Below, in pieces: positions 1-7,818 of a stretch of DNA of 64,000 nucleotides (positions within the stretch are counted from its first letter, which is position 1; each line of letters opens with the position of its first letter). This DNA comes from Bacillota bacterium (GTDB lineage: Bacteria > Bacillota > UBA4882 > UBA8346), in contig JAEXDA010000047.1 of the NCBI GenBank assembly GCA_023401925.1, forward strand, positions 39,110 to 103,109, given 5' to 3'. Under the pieces are notes generated by a model. That model searched no databases. It saw nothing but the letters and a program-made list of their open reading frames with translations, and was not told the DNA's origin. Made by a program: the position numbers and the translations under genes.

Positions 1-171
1 CGAATTGCCGGTGTTGCAAAAATCGTGTCCCCCAAAGGACTTAAACAAAGGATAACCAGTTGCTGAGCATTTTTCAAGACCGTAAGGCTCTCCCTCAAGT
101 TGGTATTTATTAGGAAAAGAACGTACGCAAGGCATCCCGGGGAGAAACCACAGCCGTATGTCTATCGTCAT
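1..171 (-). CDS. N-terminal part of an unknown protein, cut by the window edge
   Basis: An ATG at 171 is preceded on the minus strand by a strong GGGAGGG ribosome-binding site, and the frame stays open for 57 codons to the window edge. The visible peptide has three cysteines and many Gly/Pro residues. I recognise no family. It is divergent from yyaC, which starts 165 bases away. The strong ribosome-binding site and uninterrupted frame are the only support; the rest of the gene lies outside the window. Confidence 0.45.
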   Translation of the reverse strand, partial: MTIDIRLWFLPGMPCVRSFPNKYQLEGEPYGLEKCSATGYPLFKSFGGHDFCNTGNS

Positions 172-336
172 TTCGTTCCCTCCCTCAGTATTTTAAATTC
201 AACTTGATTTTATTCCTGTCATTTTCCGCTTGTCACAAAAAGCCATGGTAAATTCCTATTTCATGAATATTTCCAGTCCAGCCCACATAGGCTAATAATA
301 AGTTGCATTTGACAAGGCATTAAGGAGGAAGTATCC

Positions 337-972
337 ATGTGGAGAACGACACCCAAGGCAGAATCAATTTGCCAAAGTCTAGGAATTAACAGCCGGGTTC
401 ATATTGATCATCCTACGGCCGGAATGATATTCCAAAATAACCTGAGCTGTTTTTTATCCCGGTTATATGATCAACTGACTCCCTTTGTAATATTATGTAT
501 TGGAACCGATCGCTCTACCGGCGATTGTTTGGGCCCTTTAATCGGGTCTAAACTTGAAAATGCCACCCCGCCCTGCGGAGTGTATGGAACCCTTGATCAA
601 CCAGTACATGCAGTCAATCTTCAAGAAACCATTCAAGAGATTTACAATAAATACCAGAATCCCTTTATCTTGGCTATCGATGCCTGCCTCGGGCGAACCG
701 AAAGCGTTGGCTTTATCAGCATTAAAGAAGGCTCCTTGCAGCCGGGAACAGGAGTCAATAAAACGTTGCCTGCCGTTGGAAACCTCCAAGTGATTGGAAT
801 TGTCAATGTGGGGGGATTTATGGAATATATGGTGCTTCAAAACACCCGGCTCAGCCTGGTTATGAAAATGGCTACTATTATTAGCGAGGGCATCCTTAAA
901 TCGCTGGAAAAAGTTGTTTCCACGGAACCATCCATCATCGAAGCGGCTCCCATCAATGAATATCAAACCTAA
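337..972 (+). CDS. yyaC: YyaC-like spore protease-related protein
   Basis: This 211-residue protein matches the YyaC family (DUF1256) of sporulation proteins, whose fold relates to the germination protease GPR. Typical blocks are visible: ILCIGTDRSTGDCLGPL near residue 53, a central LAIDACLG segment and a KEGSLQPGTGVNK-type stretch near residue 130. The exact role in spores is not settled for the family. The start is an ATG 8-10 bases after AAGGAGGAAG. It is a single-gene unit, convergent with the ABC ATPase downstream. Its presence indicates a spore-forming Firmicute. Confidence 0.88.
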   Translation: MWRTTPKAESICQSLGINSRVHIDHPTAGMIFQNNLSCFLSRLYDQLTPFVILCIGTDRSTGDCLGPLIGSKLENATPPCGVYGTLDQPVHAVNLQETIQEIYNKYQNPFILAIDACLGRTESVGFISIKEGSLQPGTGVNKTLPAVGNLQVIGIVNVGGFMEYMVLQNTRLSLVMKMATIISEGILKSLEKVVSTEPSIIEAAPINEYQT

Positions 973-1030
973 CAAGCGGCTGCCCCATGCTCTTTCCCAA
1001 GACTTAAGCCTGCCGGATTTTTCTTTTCCC

Positions 1031-1060
1031 ATAAAAAAAGCTCCCTTGCGGGAGCTTTCG
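1031..1060 (-). terminator. Intrinsic terminator of the MsmX-type ATPase gene
   Basis: The minus strand reads AAAGCTCCC, a short GCAA loop, GGGAGCTTT and then a run of Ts, directly after the stop of the gene at 1078-2181. The plus strand has no T run after the stem, so termination should be mainly for the minus-strand gene. Confidence 0.8.
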
Positions 1061-1077
1061 CGCGTATGCGCGGCTTT

Positions 1078-2181
1078 TTAGGAAATAGCTTTTTCGGTTT
1101 CTTTGTCGAACAGATGAACCTTGTTACCATCGAAGACCACTTGATGTTTCTCGCCATCATTCGCTTTGGTATGAGAATCAACATTGGCCACAAAGGAAAT
1201 TTCACCGATTGACATAAATAAGTTGGTTTCAGAACCAATAAGCTCTGAAATATCAACTGTACCGGTAACAACATCACTTTCCGGAACATTCGGAACGGTT
1301 TCCCGATCATGAATATCTTGGGGACGAATTCCAAGTACCACGGATTTACCGATATATTGACGGATATATTTAAATTTACCCTCGGGAACTTTTATCTTGA
1401 AAGCTTTTACATCTACAACCAGTTTGCCGTCTTCCTCTTTTAAAACTGCATCCATAAAGTTCATTGGAGGAGAACCGATGAAACCGGCAACAAAGATGTT
1501 AGTCGGGTTGTCATAAACATCAAGCGGAGTACCGACTTGTTGAATTACGCCGTCCTTCATAACGACCATTCTGTCGCCCATGGTCATCGCTTCGGTTTGG
1601 TCATGGGTAACATAAATGATGGTGGTTTGTAGACGATTATGCAACTTGCTGATTTCTGCGCGGGTTTGAACGCGCAACTTGGCATCCAAGTTGGATAACG
1701 GCTCATCCATCAAGAATACTTTCGGTTCACGGACGATAGCACGGCCGAGAGCCACCCGCTGTCTCTGACCACCGGAGAGCGCTTTCGGTTTCCGGTCTAA
1801 TAAGTTCTCGATTCCCAGGATTTTAGCAGCTTCTTTAACGCGGCGATCAATTTCAGCCTTGGGAAATTTACGGAGTTTGAGTCCAAAAGCCATGTTGTTG
1901 TAAACGTCCATATGCGGATACAAAGCATAGTTTTGGAAAACCATTGCGATATCGCGGTCTTTTGGAGCTACGTTATTGACCAAAGTGTCCCCGATATAAA
2001 TATTTCCTTCCGAAATTTCTTCAAGTCCGGCGACCATCCGTAATGATGTGGTTTTACCACAACCAGAGGGACCGACGAAGACAACGAATTCTTTGTCTTT
2101 GATCTCCAAGGTTACATCTTTAACAGCTGTAACCCCGCCGGCATACTTCTTGTAGACATGCTCAAAGATAACTTTTGCCAC
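1078..2181 (-). CDS. msmX: Sugar ABC transporter ATP-binding protein, MsmX/UgpC/MalK type
   Basis: This 367-residue ATPase drives CUT1 carbohydrate importers from the cytoplasmic side. It shows Walker A GPSGCGKTT near residue 37, signature LSGGQRQRV near 135, Walker B VFLMDEP near 155, the switch His in VTHDQTEAM, and a C-terminal OB/TOBE regulatory region. Length fits the family. The start is GTG behind AGGAGG. No permease or binding-protein gene is adjacent, which is typical of multitask MsmX proteins shared by several transporters. The chitin-linked importer at 40.5-44.0 kb lacks an ATPase and is a plausible partner. Confidence 0.93.
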   Translation of the reverse strand: MAKVIFEHVYKKYAGGVTAVKDVTLEIKDKEFVVFVGPSGCGKTTSLRMVAGLEEISEGNIYIGDTLVNNVAPKDRDIAMVFQNYALYPHMDVYNNMAFGLKLRKFPKAEIDRRVKEAAKILGIENLLDRKPKALSGGQRQRVALGRAIVREPKVFLMDEPLSNLDAKLRVQTRAEISKLHNRLQTTIIYVTHDQTEAMTMGDRMVVMKDGVIQQVGTPLDVYDNPTNIFVAGFIGSPPMNFMDAVLKEEDGKLVVDVKAFKIKVPEGKFKYIRQYIGKSVVLGIRPQDIHDRETVPNVPESDVVTGTVDISELIGSETNLFMSIGEISFVANVDSHTKANDGEKHQVVFDGNKVHLFDKETEKAIS

Positions 2182-2620
2182 TTAAAAAACCTCCTAAATT
2201 TAATCATTCATCGCATTTGCTCATTTCCCGACAGTCAAATTTACCGGGAAACCATCCCTGACGCCAAAATCGCTATTTGTCGTCTTGGAAGGCAAATTTG
2301 GATTAAATTTTGGTCTGCAGACCGCGCTGGCCTCATGGACCAGCAAGATTCCCGAACGTCTTCGGAAATTTAATAATATATATTCGCCATTTTTTTTTAT
2401 TTTCCTGCATTATTTTCATTTTGCCTCGACTCTTTGGTTTCTGATGAAGCAGCGAGGACTCCGAAGATCCATCCTTTTCCTGTTTTTGTTTTGGTATGAA
2501 TTGGCTTCATAGTTGAAATACTAGCAACGTAAACCGGCAGACCCGAATTTGGAGGTATTTCCTACCTGCAACAAACGCCTGCGCGTATTCCCACTGGCTT
2601 GATAAAGGAGGTGAATATCG
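2182..2620. other. Intergenic region between divergent msmX and coat genes
   Basis: About 440 bases without a convincing gene. It must hold the promoters for the leftward ATPase and the rightward coat-protein genes. I cannot assign a confident sigma-factor promoter by eye; a pyrimidine-rich tract lies at roughly 2388-2420. Confidence 0.4.
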
Positions 2621-2809
2621 GTGCCGAATCTAACCCAGATGGAGTTGAATACCATCAAGGAATTGGTGGCTGTGGAAGACGTCAATGCGAAAAAGTTTCA
2701 ACTCTACGCTCAGAACTGCAACGACTCCCAATTACAAAGCATATTTAATCAACAGGCTCAGCAAGCATTCAGCAACTCTAAAACTCTGATGAATTTCTTA
2801 TCTCAATGA
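2621..2809 (+). CDS. Small CotF-like spore coat protein
   Basis: This 62-residue, Gln/Asn-rich, all-helical protein resembles one half of the ferritin-like CotF coat family (PF07875 type). Motifs such as ELVAVEDVNAKKFQLYAQNC and LQSIFNQQAQQ are characteristic of short coat paralogues that occur in pairs. The start is GTG behind a near-perfect AAAGGAGGTGA. The second coat gene starts 16 bases after its stop, so the two are surely cotranscribed. Expression in the mother cell late in sporulation is expected from family knowledge; no promoter was identified. Confidence 0.8.
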   Translation: MPNLTQMELNTIKELVAVEDVNAKKFQLYAQNCNDSQLQSIFNQQAQQAFSNSKTLMNFLSQ

Positions 2810-2825
2810 ATGGAGGAAATACTAA

Positions 2826-3098
2826 GTGTACACCGAACGCGAAATGGTTTTGGATGCTCTACAGATTTCAAAGGCGGGGGCTGTTGAATTGACCCAGGCC
2901 GCCACGGAGGCCAGCAACCCGGCTTTACGACAAACATTGCTTCAAATGCGCAACAATTGCGAACAGTCTCAACAACAAATCGGCCAATTTGCCCAATCCA
3001 AGCGGTTTTACATACCGGCTCCCCCCGCAGGCCAGCAAGATGTGGCGCAGATAACTCAGTTTTTGCAGCAATCCGTCAATCAAGCAACCTTAGTATGA
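2826..3098 (+). CDS. CotF-like spore coat protein
   Basis: This 90-residue protein has the helical pattern of CotF-type coat proteins: MVLDALQISKAGAVELT at the start, a middle LRQTLLQMRNNCEQSQQQIG and a C-terminal region rich in Gln and Pro. It is a GTG start behind GGAGG, 16 bases downstream of the other coat gene, and is followed directly by an intrinsic terminator. The pair forms a two-gene sporulation operon. Confidence 0.8.
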   Translation: MYTEREMVLDALQISKAGAVELTQAATEASNPALRQTLLQMRNNCEQSQQQIGQFAQSKRFYIPAPPAGQQDVAQITQFLQQSVNQATLV

Positions 3099-3112
3099 AA
3101 TTTAATAAATCA

Positions 3113-3146
3113 GGCTGTCTTTAATCCTTTTAAGACAGCCTTTTTA
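3113..3146 (+). terminator. Terminator of the coat-protein operon
   Basis: Stem GGCTGTCTT / AAGACAGCC with a 10-base loop followed by TTTTT lies 14 bases after the coat gene stop. The stem is perfect over nine pairs. Confidence 0.88.
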
Positions 3147-3316
3147 ATTTTATTCATGGAAAGAAGTGTAGGCTTGGACAAGGATCCCTTCCAGTGTACC
3201 TTGGGGATAATCTAACAACGATCGAAACTCCAGCATGACGGTCCTCCAAATCACCATTTTTTCAAATCAAAATCAATATCATCAAACACTTTCTGAAAAG
3301 ATTGCCATCAAAGTTT

Positions 3317-3994
3317 TTAAAATTCTCTCCGGCCTTCCAATATAGCCAGGGCATCAAAATCTTTCAAGTTAAGCAATGCTTTTTTTCCACGGCGGATGAT
3401 CTTTGTTTGTATTTTCCCGTTTTTATCAACGGTAGTTACTGTCATCCATCCCGTGAGTAAATTATAGTCTTCGGTTGTTCCTTCGCCGGTACCGGTAAAA
3501 TAAGAATCCATCCTGGCTCCTATTAAATACCATCCATGATTCTGATAGCGGAACCGATAACGATAAGCCCAGCGGTAATTGCTTCCTCCGTAAAAATTTA
3601 TCAAGAGGGAGCCCCGGTTTACCAATATATCTTCAAAAGGGTCACCCCAGACTCCGCCTTGATCCGCTTTTAAGATCGCTTTTGCTGTTTGAACCGATAA
3701 TTGATAATTTCCTTTGTCCTTGAATGCGATGAACAAAACCCGGGGAGGCGCTTGTGAATCTTTGGAATCCGTTTTACCGTATTCGATAACACCGGCGATA
3801 TCATCCAATCCGTCTTGATTCAAATCACCCCCGGTTTTTTTGATCAATTTCCATCCCGCAGGAATGAAAGATTCAATATTTTTTCCTACCTTAACTCGAA
3901 TGGGTAAGGCTGTACTCTTTTCCGCAGCGGTTACCGTCAGGTTCATTCCTAAAATCCAGCCCGCCAAAAACAAATACAGCAAAGCTTTTTTCAT
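3317..3994 (-). CDS. Secreted protein with one FG-GAP/VCBS-like calcium motif
   Basis: This 225-residue protein starts with a clear Sec signal peptide (MKKALLYLFLAGWILGMNLTVTAAE). Near residue 55 the segment GGDLNQDGLDDIAGVIEYG carries the DxNxDGxxD calcium-binding pattern of FG-GAP/VCBS and dockerin-type loops. The rest is beta-rich (for example YRWAYRYRFRYQNHGWYLIG). I do not recognise a catalytic domain, so function is unknown; an exported, calcium-binding protein is as far as the sequence goes. It lies upstream of nothing obviously related. Confidence 0.72.
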   Translation of the reverse strand: MKKALLYLFLAGWILGMNLTVTAAEKSTALPIRVKVGKNIESFIPAGWKLIKKTGGDLNQDGLDDIAGVIEYGKTDSKDSQAPPRVLFIAFKDKGNYQLSVQTAKAILKADQGGVWGDPFEDILVNRGSLLINFYGGSNYRWAYRYRFRYQNHGWYLIGARMDSYFTGTGEGTTEDYNLLTGWMTVTTVDKNGKIQTKIIRRGKKALLNLKDFDALAILEGRREF

Positions 3995-4017
3995 CCTAAG
4001 CCTCCCGATTCCGAATT

Positions 4018-5064
4018 TTACGATCCCAGATATTCTTTTAACAGAATAAAGGTATTTTCGATTCCTTCATAATGGGCTCTTTCATATCCGTGGGAGGATG
4101 CTATGCCCGGTCCGATCAAGCCATGTTTTAGATCATACCCCGCAATAAGCGCCGCATCTGCGTCCGAGCCATAAAAAGGGTATACGTCAACCGCATAGTT
4201 CAATTTTTGCCCCTTGGCAATTTCGATGAATCGATTGGTTAAATCGTAATCATAGGGCCCTTTTGAATCCTTGGCGCATATGGATACCTTAAACTCATCG
4301 GTTTCCAGGTCATCTCCCACAGCTCCCATGTCGACCGAAACCATTTCGATTACTCCATCCGGTATCCCGGCGGATGCGCCATGGCCGACTTCTTCATAGG
4401 TAGTAAACATCAGATATACTTTCCGCTTCAATGGGATGCCCTGTTCCTTAATATATTTTGCCAAAGCAATTAAAATACCGGAACTTGCTTTGTCGTCAAG
4501 ATGGCGGCTCTTAATGAAACCACTCCGGGTATATAGGGTCCGCGAATCAAAAGACACAAAATCCCCGGCGCTGATTTCCAACTTTTTGACATCCTCTCTG
4601 GAGTTGACTTTTTCATCAATGACCAATTCAATATTAGCATCATCCCTTTTCAGTTCGGATATGGTTTTGCACGAGGCGACATGAACCGATGATTTTTCAA
4701 TCTGAATGGTACCGGAATACTCCTTTCCAGTGCGGGTATGGATGGTGCAGTTCTCCGTTTCAATATAATTTTCGGGAAAAGAACCGATCTTGGAAAGTCT
4801 AAGCCTTCCGTTAGGCTTAATTCCCCTGACCATAGCTCCCAAAGTATCAATATGGGCGGCCAGGAGCAACCCATTTCCTTCCCCGCCCAAGTCGACCAAA
4901 ACCGCTTTTTTGTTGGTCAATACCGGTTGATATCCCAACCGGGCCAATTCATCACACAGGTATTGTCCGGCTTTTGCGGTAAAACCGGAGGGACTGGGGA
5001 TATTGCAAAGATGAATCATTTGTTCGACTGCATAATCAACATAGTTTTTCATAAGCATACTCAT
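4018..5064 (-). CDS. M42-family metallo-aminopeptidase (FrvX/CelM/PepA type)
   Basis: This 348-residue dinuclear-metal peptidase trims N-terminal residues in the cytoplasm. The M42 ligands are all visible: AAHIDTLG (His/Asp), SRHLDDKASSG (bridging Asp), TTYEEVGHG (Glu pair), SVDMGAVGDD (Asp) and the C-terminal SSHGYER His. The family has often been misnamed endoglucanase. I set the start at 5064, where AGGAG is five bases before ATGAGTATG; an upstream ATG at 5082 would read through that site. A short upstream reading frame ends in an ATGA overlap with this start. Confidence 0.9.
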   Translation of the reverse strand: MSMLMKNYVDYAVEQMIHLCNIPSPSGFTAKAGQYLCDELARLGYQPVLTNKKAVLVDLGGEGNGLLLAAHIDTLGAMVRGIKPNGRLRLSKIGSFPENYIETENCTIHTRTGKEYSGTIQIEKSSVHVASCKTISELKRDDANIELVIDEKVNSREDVKKLEISAGDFVSFDSRTLYTRSGFIKSRHLDDKASSGILIALAKYIKEQGIPLKRKVYLMFTTYEEVGHGASAGIPDGVIEMVSVDMGAVGDDLETDEFKVSICAKDSKGPYDYDLTNRFIEIAKGQKLNYAVDVYPFYGSDADAALIAGYDLKHGLIGPGIASSHGYERAHYEGIENTFILLKEYLGS

Positions 5065-5252
5065 ACCATCTCCTGTAACCATTCGATCCGTTTATTCCCG
5101 GGATAATGGGCAATAAAATGATTGCCGAATAAATCTTCAATATCATCAAAATTTGCTTGAGTCAACCCCTCATCAATCAGTCTTTCTTTCCCTCCAACAT
5201 TAGTTACATGAATTGTTGTATTCCAATTCCGTCCCAAACCCGGTATCAGCAA
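5061..5252 (-). CDS. Possible short upstream reading frame coupled to the M42 gene
   Basis: A 63-codon frame with a TTG start ends in a 4-base ATGA overlap with the preferred M42 start, as in translational coupling. The peptide has a plausible composition (for example FDDIEDLFGNHFIAHYPGN) but no family I recognise, and there is no clear ribosome-binding site before its TTG. It may be a real small protein, a fragment of a lost gene or a leader. Confidence 0.3.
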   Translation of the reverse strand: MLIPGLGRNWNTTIHVTNVGGKERLIDEGLTQANFDDIEDLFGNHFIAHYPGNKRIEWLQEMV

Positions 5253-5335
5253 CTTATTATCGGATAAATAAACTTATTGGTTTATTCTATACCAACTTTC
5301 AATATGATTTATCAACCCTTGATGGTTGTCTCTTT

Positions 5336-5695
5336 TTAATTCTTCAGTCTTTGTAATGATTTGTACCCATTTTTCTTTAAAAATTCGTTTATTAACTTTG
5401 TCAATTTTAATCCATCGATAAAGCCTTGCCGATACATTGCCCTGATAACTATACTGTCTTGTTCGGCTTCTGCTTCGTCATATTGGTAGACCAAAGACTG
5501 TGATTGCGGAGGTAAGTTTTTCATCAGTGCTCGTTGAACTTCAATAATCTGAGAGTTCAACTCCCTGTATCGTTTGTCAGCTGATAAAATCTTTTGCCCG
5601 ATTTCCTCAGTCCTGTCAAAGATAAGGCCTTTGAAGTAATGATTGAGTTTTTTTAGCATGATCAATTTTCCCTTCATCATATCCGGCGATGTCAT
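5336..5695 (-). CDS. Small helical protein resembling DUF6809
   Basis: The product is about 119 residues, helical and charged. The pattern ADKRYRELNSQIIEVQRALMKNLPP followed by MYRQGFIDGLKLTKLI resembles DUF6809-type Firmicute proteins (YRxLNxxI.EA...L ... FIYGFxLG). Function is unknown. A longer frame begins at 5734, but a sigma-A-like promoter (-10 at 5717-5722) would start the transcript near 5710, so the longer start is unlikely. The ATG at 5695 has AAAGGTGAT in front; the ATG at 5659 is an alternative. It is divergent from a ribbon-helix-helix gene and shares its short promoter region. Confidence 0.62.
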   Translation of the reverse strand: MTSPDMMKGKLIMLKKLNHYFKGLIFDRTEEIGQKILSADKRYRELNSQIIEVQRALMKNLPPQSQSLVYQYDEAEAEQDSIVIRAMYRQGFIDGLKLTKLINEFLKKNGYKSLQRLKN

Positions 5696-5716
5696 TTCGG
5701 CATCACCTTTATAAAC

Positions 5717-5745
5717 ATTATATATTGATGCCATAGTGATGTCAA
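5717..5745 (-). promoter_or_regulatory. Consensus sigma-A promoter for the DUF6809-like gene
   Basis: On the minus strand a perfect -35 TTGACA (5745-5740) and a perfect -10 TATAAT (5722-5717) are separated by exactly 17 bases. The -35 hexamer lies inside a TGATGTCA motif that recurs in this intergenic region, so the promoter may be repressed by a protein binding that motif. Confidence 0.75.
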
Positions 5746-5791
5746 TGTGAATGTATTCATTCCGATGTCACCATGTTATAATAATGACATC
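5737..5791. promoter_or_regulatory. Repeated GATGTCA operator-like motifs between divergent genes
   Basis: GATGTCA occurs at 5738-5744 and 5764-5770, and its inverse TGACATC at 5785-5791. The centre also has TGAATGTATTCA, a short inverted repeat. On the plus strand an extended -10 (TGTTATAAT, 5774-5782) precedes the ribbon-helix-helix gene. The motif spacing of about 26 and 21 bases, overlapping both promoters, fits autoregulation by the ribbon-helix-helix protein. This is inference. Confidence 0.5.
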
Positions 5792-5812
5792 TCGCGAAAA
5801 GGGGATTCGATA

Positions 5813-5980
5813 ATGCCCACAGACAAAAGAGTTTTCACTCTGCGTTTACAAGAAGACAATTTCAATAAAATCAAGTATATCGCGGAGAAAAATAAGCGTT
5901 CGATTGCCATGCAAATTGAATTTTTAGTTGAACAATATATATCGGAATATGAGAAGGAGCACGGGAAAATTAACCCCTGA
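5813..5980 (+). CDS. Arc/CopG-type ribbon-helix-helix protein
   Basis: The 55-residue product starts PTDKRVFTLRLQEDNFNKIKYIAEKN, the beta-strand then helix of ribbon-helix-helix DNA-binding proteins, followed by RSIAMQIEFLVEQYISEYEKEHGK as the second helix. The start at 5813 is chosen because AAAAGGGG lies just upstream; the in-frame ATG at 5747 would precede the -10 box at 5777. It is probably a small repressor or an antitoxin-like protein paired with the divergent DUF6809-like gene. Confidence 0.75.
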   Translation: MPTDKRVFTLRLQEDNFNKIKYIAEKNKRSIAMQIEFLVEQYISEYEKEHGKINP

Positions 5981-6030
5981 CTCTTTTCTCTGAATTCCTG
6001 ATTTTGCTTTCTTCTTCAAAACAACTTCAA

Positions 6031-6498
6031 TCAAATCATTCTTGTCATCCAAGTAATTTCATCTTGAATATCGATCTGTTCTAAATCCTGCACAAATCCC
6101 ATCTTCTTATAAAACTCAACTGCATTCCTACTGCTCGGAACATGTAAATCCTCAACACTCTTGCTTTTAAATATTTCAAATAAATGATTCAATAAACTTC
6201 TTCCAATACCTTGCCCATGGAATTCGGGTTTTACAAAGAAATTAGAAATTGAATACTTTGGCGCACTGTTATCTCCAAAGTTAGCCAAGGCGCCAGTAGC
6301 AACAATTTCATCATCGATTTCGACCACAAATATTTCCTTCCAATTCATCTGGTTCATTAGCTTCACTGCTGTATTATGATTTTTAAATTCTTCAATAATA
6401 TTAATTGAATGATATTTGGGCATTACTTCATCAAAATTTCGCCTAATCAATTCTGCAACAGCCCCAACGTCTTGACTTTCCATTTTTCTTATCTTCAT
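6031..6498 (-). CDS. GNAT-family N-acetyltransferase
   Basis: The 155-residue product MKIRKMESQDVGAVAELIRR... has the GNAT acetyl-CoA-binding motif FHGQGIGRSLLNHLFE (Q/RxxGxG/A) near residue 105 and a terminal EFYKKMGF. The substrate cannot be told. The reading frame extends further upstream to 6609, but the upstream codons belong to a repeat-like sequence, and the product fits the family from the ATG at 6498. This is the first of several single-gene units in the accessory region. Confidence 0.82.
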   Translation of the reverse strand: MKIRKMESQDVGAVAELIRRNFDEVMPKYHSINIIEEFKNHNTAVKLMNQMNWKEIFVVEIDDEIVATGALANFGDNSAPKYSISNFFVKPEFHGQGIGRSLLNHLFEIFKSKSVEDLHVPSSRNAVEFYKKMGFVQDLEQIDIQDEITWMTRMI

Positions 6499-6580
6499 TG
6501 AATTACTTTCATTCCTTTTTCGGCCATAATGGCCGCGTCGTCGCTCAAGTATTGGGCAAAAAGCAGATAATGTCGCTGCG

Positions 6581-6770
6581 TTACTGACCTTGATACAAAT
6601 CAGCGACACTTCGGCTTAGCTGTATCGATGCAGGCGCGCCAACTTCATGAATGTACTTCTTGACAACTTTGTGATATTCCTTACCGCGCCCAAAGCGGAA
6701 ACCCTCGCTGTTATCTGAAGTAAGGCATGGGTCAACATATTTAAACGGCAGGGATGCTGCGTTTTATCAA
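6581..6770 (-). pseudogene. Coding-like remnant upstream of the GNAT gene
   Basis: The minus strand has an open frame ending at the TAA at 6581-6583 whose last ~60 codons look coding (for example PFKYVDPCLTSDNSEG and KEYHKVVKKYIHEVGAPAS). No start codon with a ribosome-binding site is present and I know no family. Its last 12 codons and the following 20 bases resemble the sequence at 7410-7480, so this appears to be the 3' end of a duplicated and truncated gene. Confidence 0.3.
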
Positions 6771-6801
6771 ATCCCTTTCATTATAATAAACTTTTAAAAG
6801 C

Positions 6802-7371
6802 TTATAAATTCAGTTCAGCTTTGATACAATTACATATCCTTATTGCCTCTTGACATCTTTGAAAATCCATGCTTTTTCCTTCATAATAAGAAGAAAAATG
6901 AAATGACAATTCCATAAAGTTCTTAGCCACTGCTATATAATTTAAATCATAAGACAAATATATTAACCCCGTACGAACTTGTCGTTCTCCACGCCCATTA
7001 ATTGTTTCTGAGACAATTATTCTTTCTTTAAATGGAACCTTGTCACGAATATGTTCAGTAGCTTCTAATACTTTGTCTAGCACAAAATCAGTTTTGGAGT
7101 TATTTATTAGATCATACATCCTACTATGGACAATCCAAAGTGATGTATCACACTTATCTTCCATAATGTCTGTATAATATTCATTGAACTGTTCCATTCC
7201 CCACTCTGTTTCTTGTTCTTTTGAGATATTCATTTTCGTATATTCTTCATATCTTTGCGGGTATTCTCGCGCCATATGAAAATGAGAGCAACCCATATCC
7301 ATAAAATATATTTTGGCTTGTTGGATAGATTCGATAGGTTCATTCAATGTCTCGTTCCCGTTAAATCTCAT
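6802..7371 (-). CDS. Hypothetical protein of the accessory region
   Basis: A 189-residue protein starting MRFNGNETLNEPIESIQQAK behind GGAAAGGACAT. It is hydrophilic and mostly helical, with several Cys/His (MGCSHFHMAREYPQRYEEY near residue 27) but no signal peptide or membrane segment. I do not recognise the family. A longer frame to 7482 runs through a repeat-like sequence and lacks support. It stands alone between a GNAT gene and an AAC(3)-like gene, all on the minus strand. Confidence 0.65.
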   Translation of the reverse strand: MRFNGNETLNEPIESIQQAKIYFMDMGCSHFHMAREYPQRYEEYTKMNISKEQETEWGMEQFNEYYTDIMEDKCDTSLWIVHSRMYDLINNSKTDFVLDKVLEATEHIRDKVPFKERIIVSETINGRGERQVRTGLIYLSYDLNYIAVAKNFMELSFHFSSYYEGKSMDFQRCQEAIRICNCIKAELNL

Positions 7372-7409
7372 TTTATGTCCTTTCCGGCGGCCTGGATGGC
7401 TGCTTCCCT

Positions 7410-7492
7410 TCCCGTCGCATCTTAGATAATGTCTCAGGGTTACTGACATCCAAGCACCCCGGTGACAGTTCGACTTGGGCAATCAGATGCGA
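7410..7492. repeat. Repeat-like inverted element upstream of a cassette-like gene
   Basis: A perfect 9-bp inverted repeat (GTCGCATCT at 7413-7421, AGATGCGAC at 7484-7492) encloses sequence that resembles 6560-6630: both contain AGATAATGTC and GTTACTGAC at matching distances. Both copies sit directly upstream of minus-strand single genes. Nature unknown. Confidence 0.45.
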
Positions 7493-7570
7493 CACTCCAA
7501 ACCTGAGTTAACCACTTAAATCAGCTTCAACGGATTCTGTATTAAACCCATATCCTATTTGCTTAAATTA

Positions 7571-7603
7571 ATTGCAATAATATTCTCTATATTATTTAAA
7601 ATA
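7571..7603. repeat. Dispersed 33-bp repeat, copy 1
   Basis: The 33 bases here are identical to 14202-14234, and the similarity extends in a weaker form on both sides (an ATATCCT-containing stretch about 40 bases upstream here and 150 bases upstream in the other copy). It is AT-rich and lies in a gene-free stretch (7483-7816) that otherwise holds only a terminator and the hairpin at 7785-7818. Confidence 0.7.
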
Positions 7604-7709
7604 ACCTGCATCTTTTACTTGCTGGAGAACTTCCAAATATCAATTAAGGCTTTATCCCATTATCCCGATATTTTTTTAACAGGACAGCCAAATCCGGCAA
7701 ATGGCAATC

Positions 7710-7743
7710 AAAAAGAGCGCCTGAGAAAAAGGCCGCTCTTTTC
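7710..7743. terminator. Bidirectional terminator-like hairpin, GAGCG family
   Basis: Arms AAAAGAGCG and CGCTCTTTT flank a loop containing GAGAAAAAGG. T runs follow on both strands. It lies downstream of the AAC(3)-like gene. Nearly the same hairpin and flank recur at 20872-20905. Confidence 0.75.
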
Positions 7744-7784
7744 ATGATGAAATATAAATTTTGGCACACCTTTTTGTTTTTTTA

Positions 7785-7818
7785 AGAAGGAGCTAGGAAA
7801 ATACACTAAGCTCCTTCT
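7785..7818. other. Perfect 10-bp hairpin over the stop of the AAC(3)-like gene
   Basis: AGAAGGAGCT (7785-7794) and AGCTCCTTCT (7809-7818) form a perfect stem around 14 bases. There is no T run after it on either strand, so it is not a standard terminator; it may protect the 3' end of the transcript. Confidence 0.5.

Noticed and set aside
538..1032. 164-codon minus-strand ORF opposite yyaC
   Set aside because: Antisense shadow of a well-supported gene.
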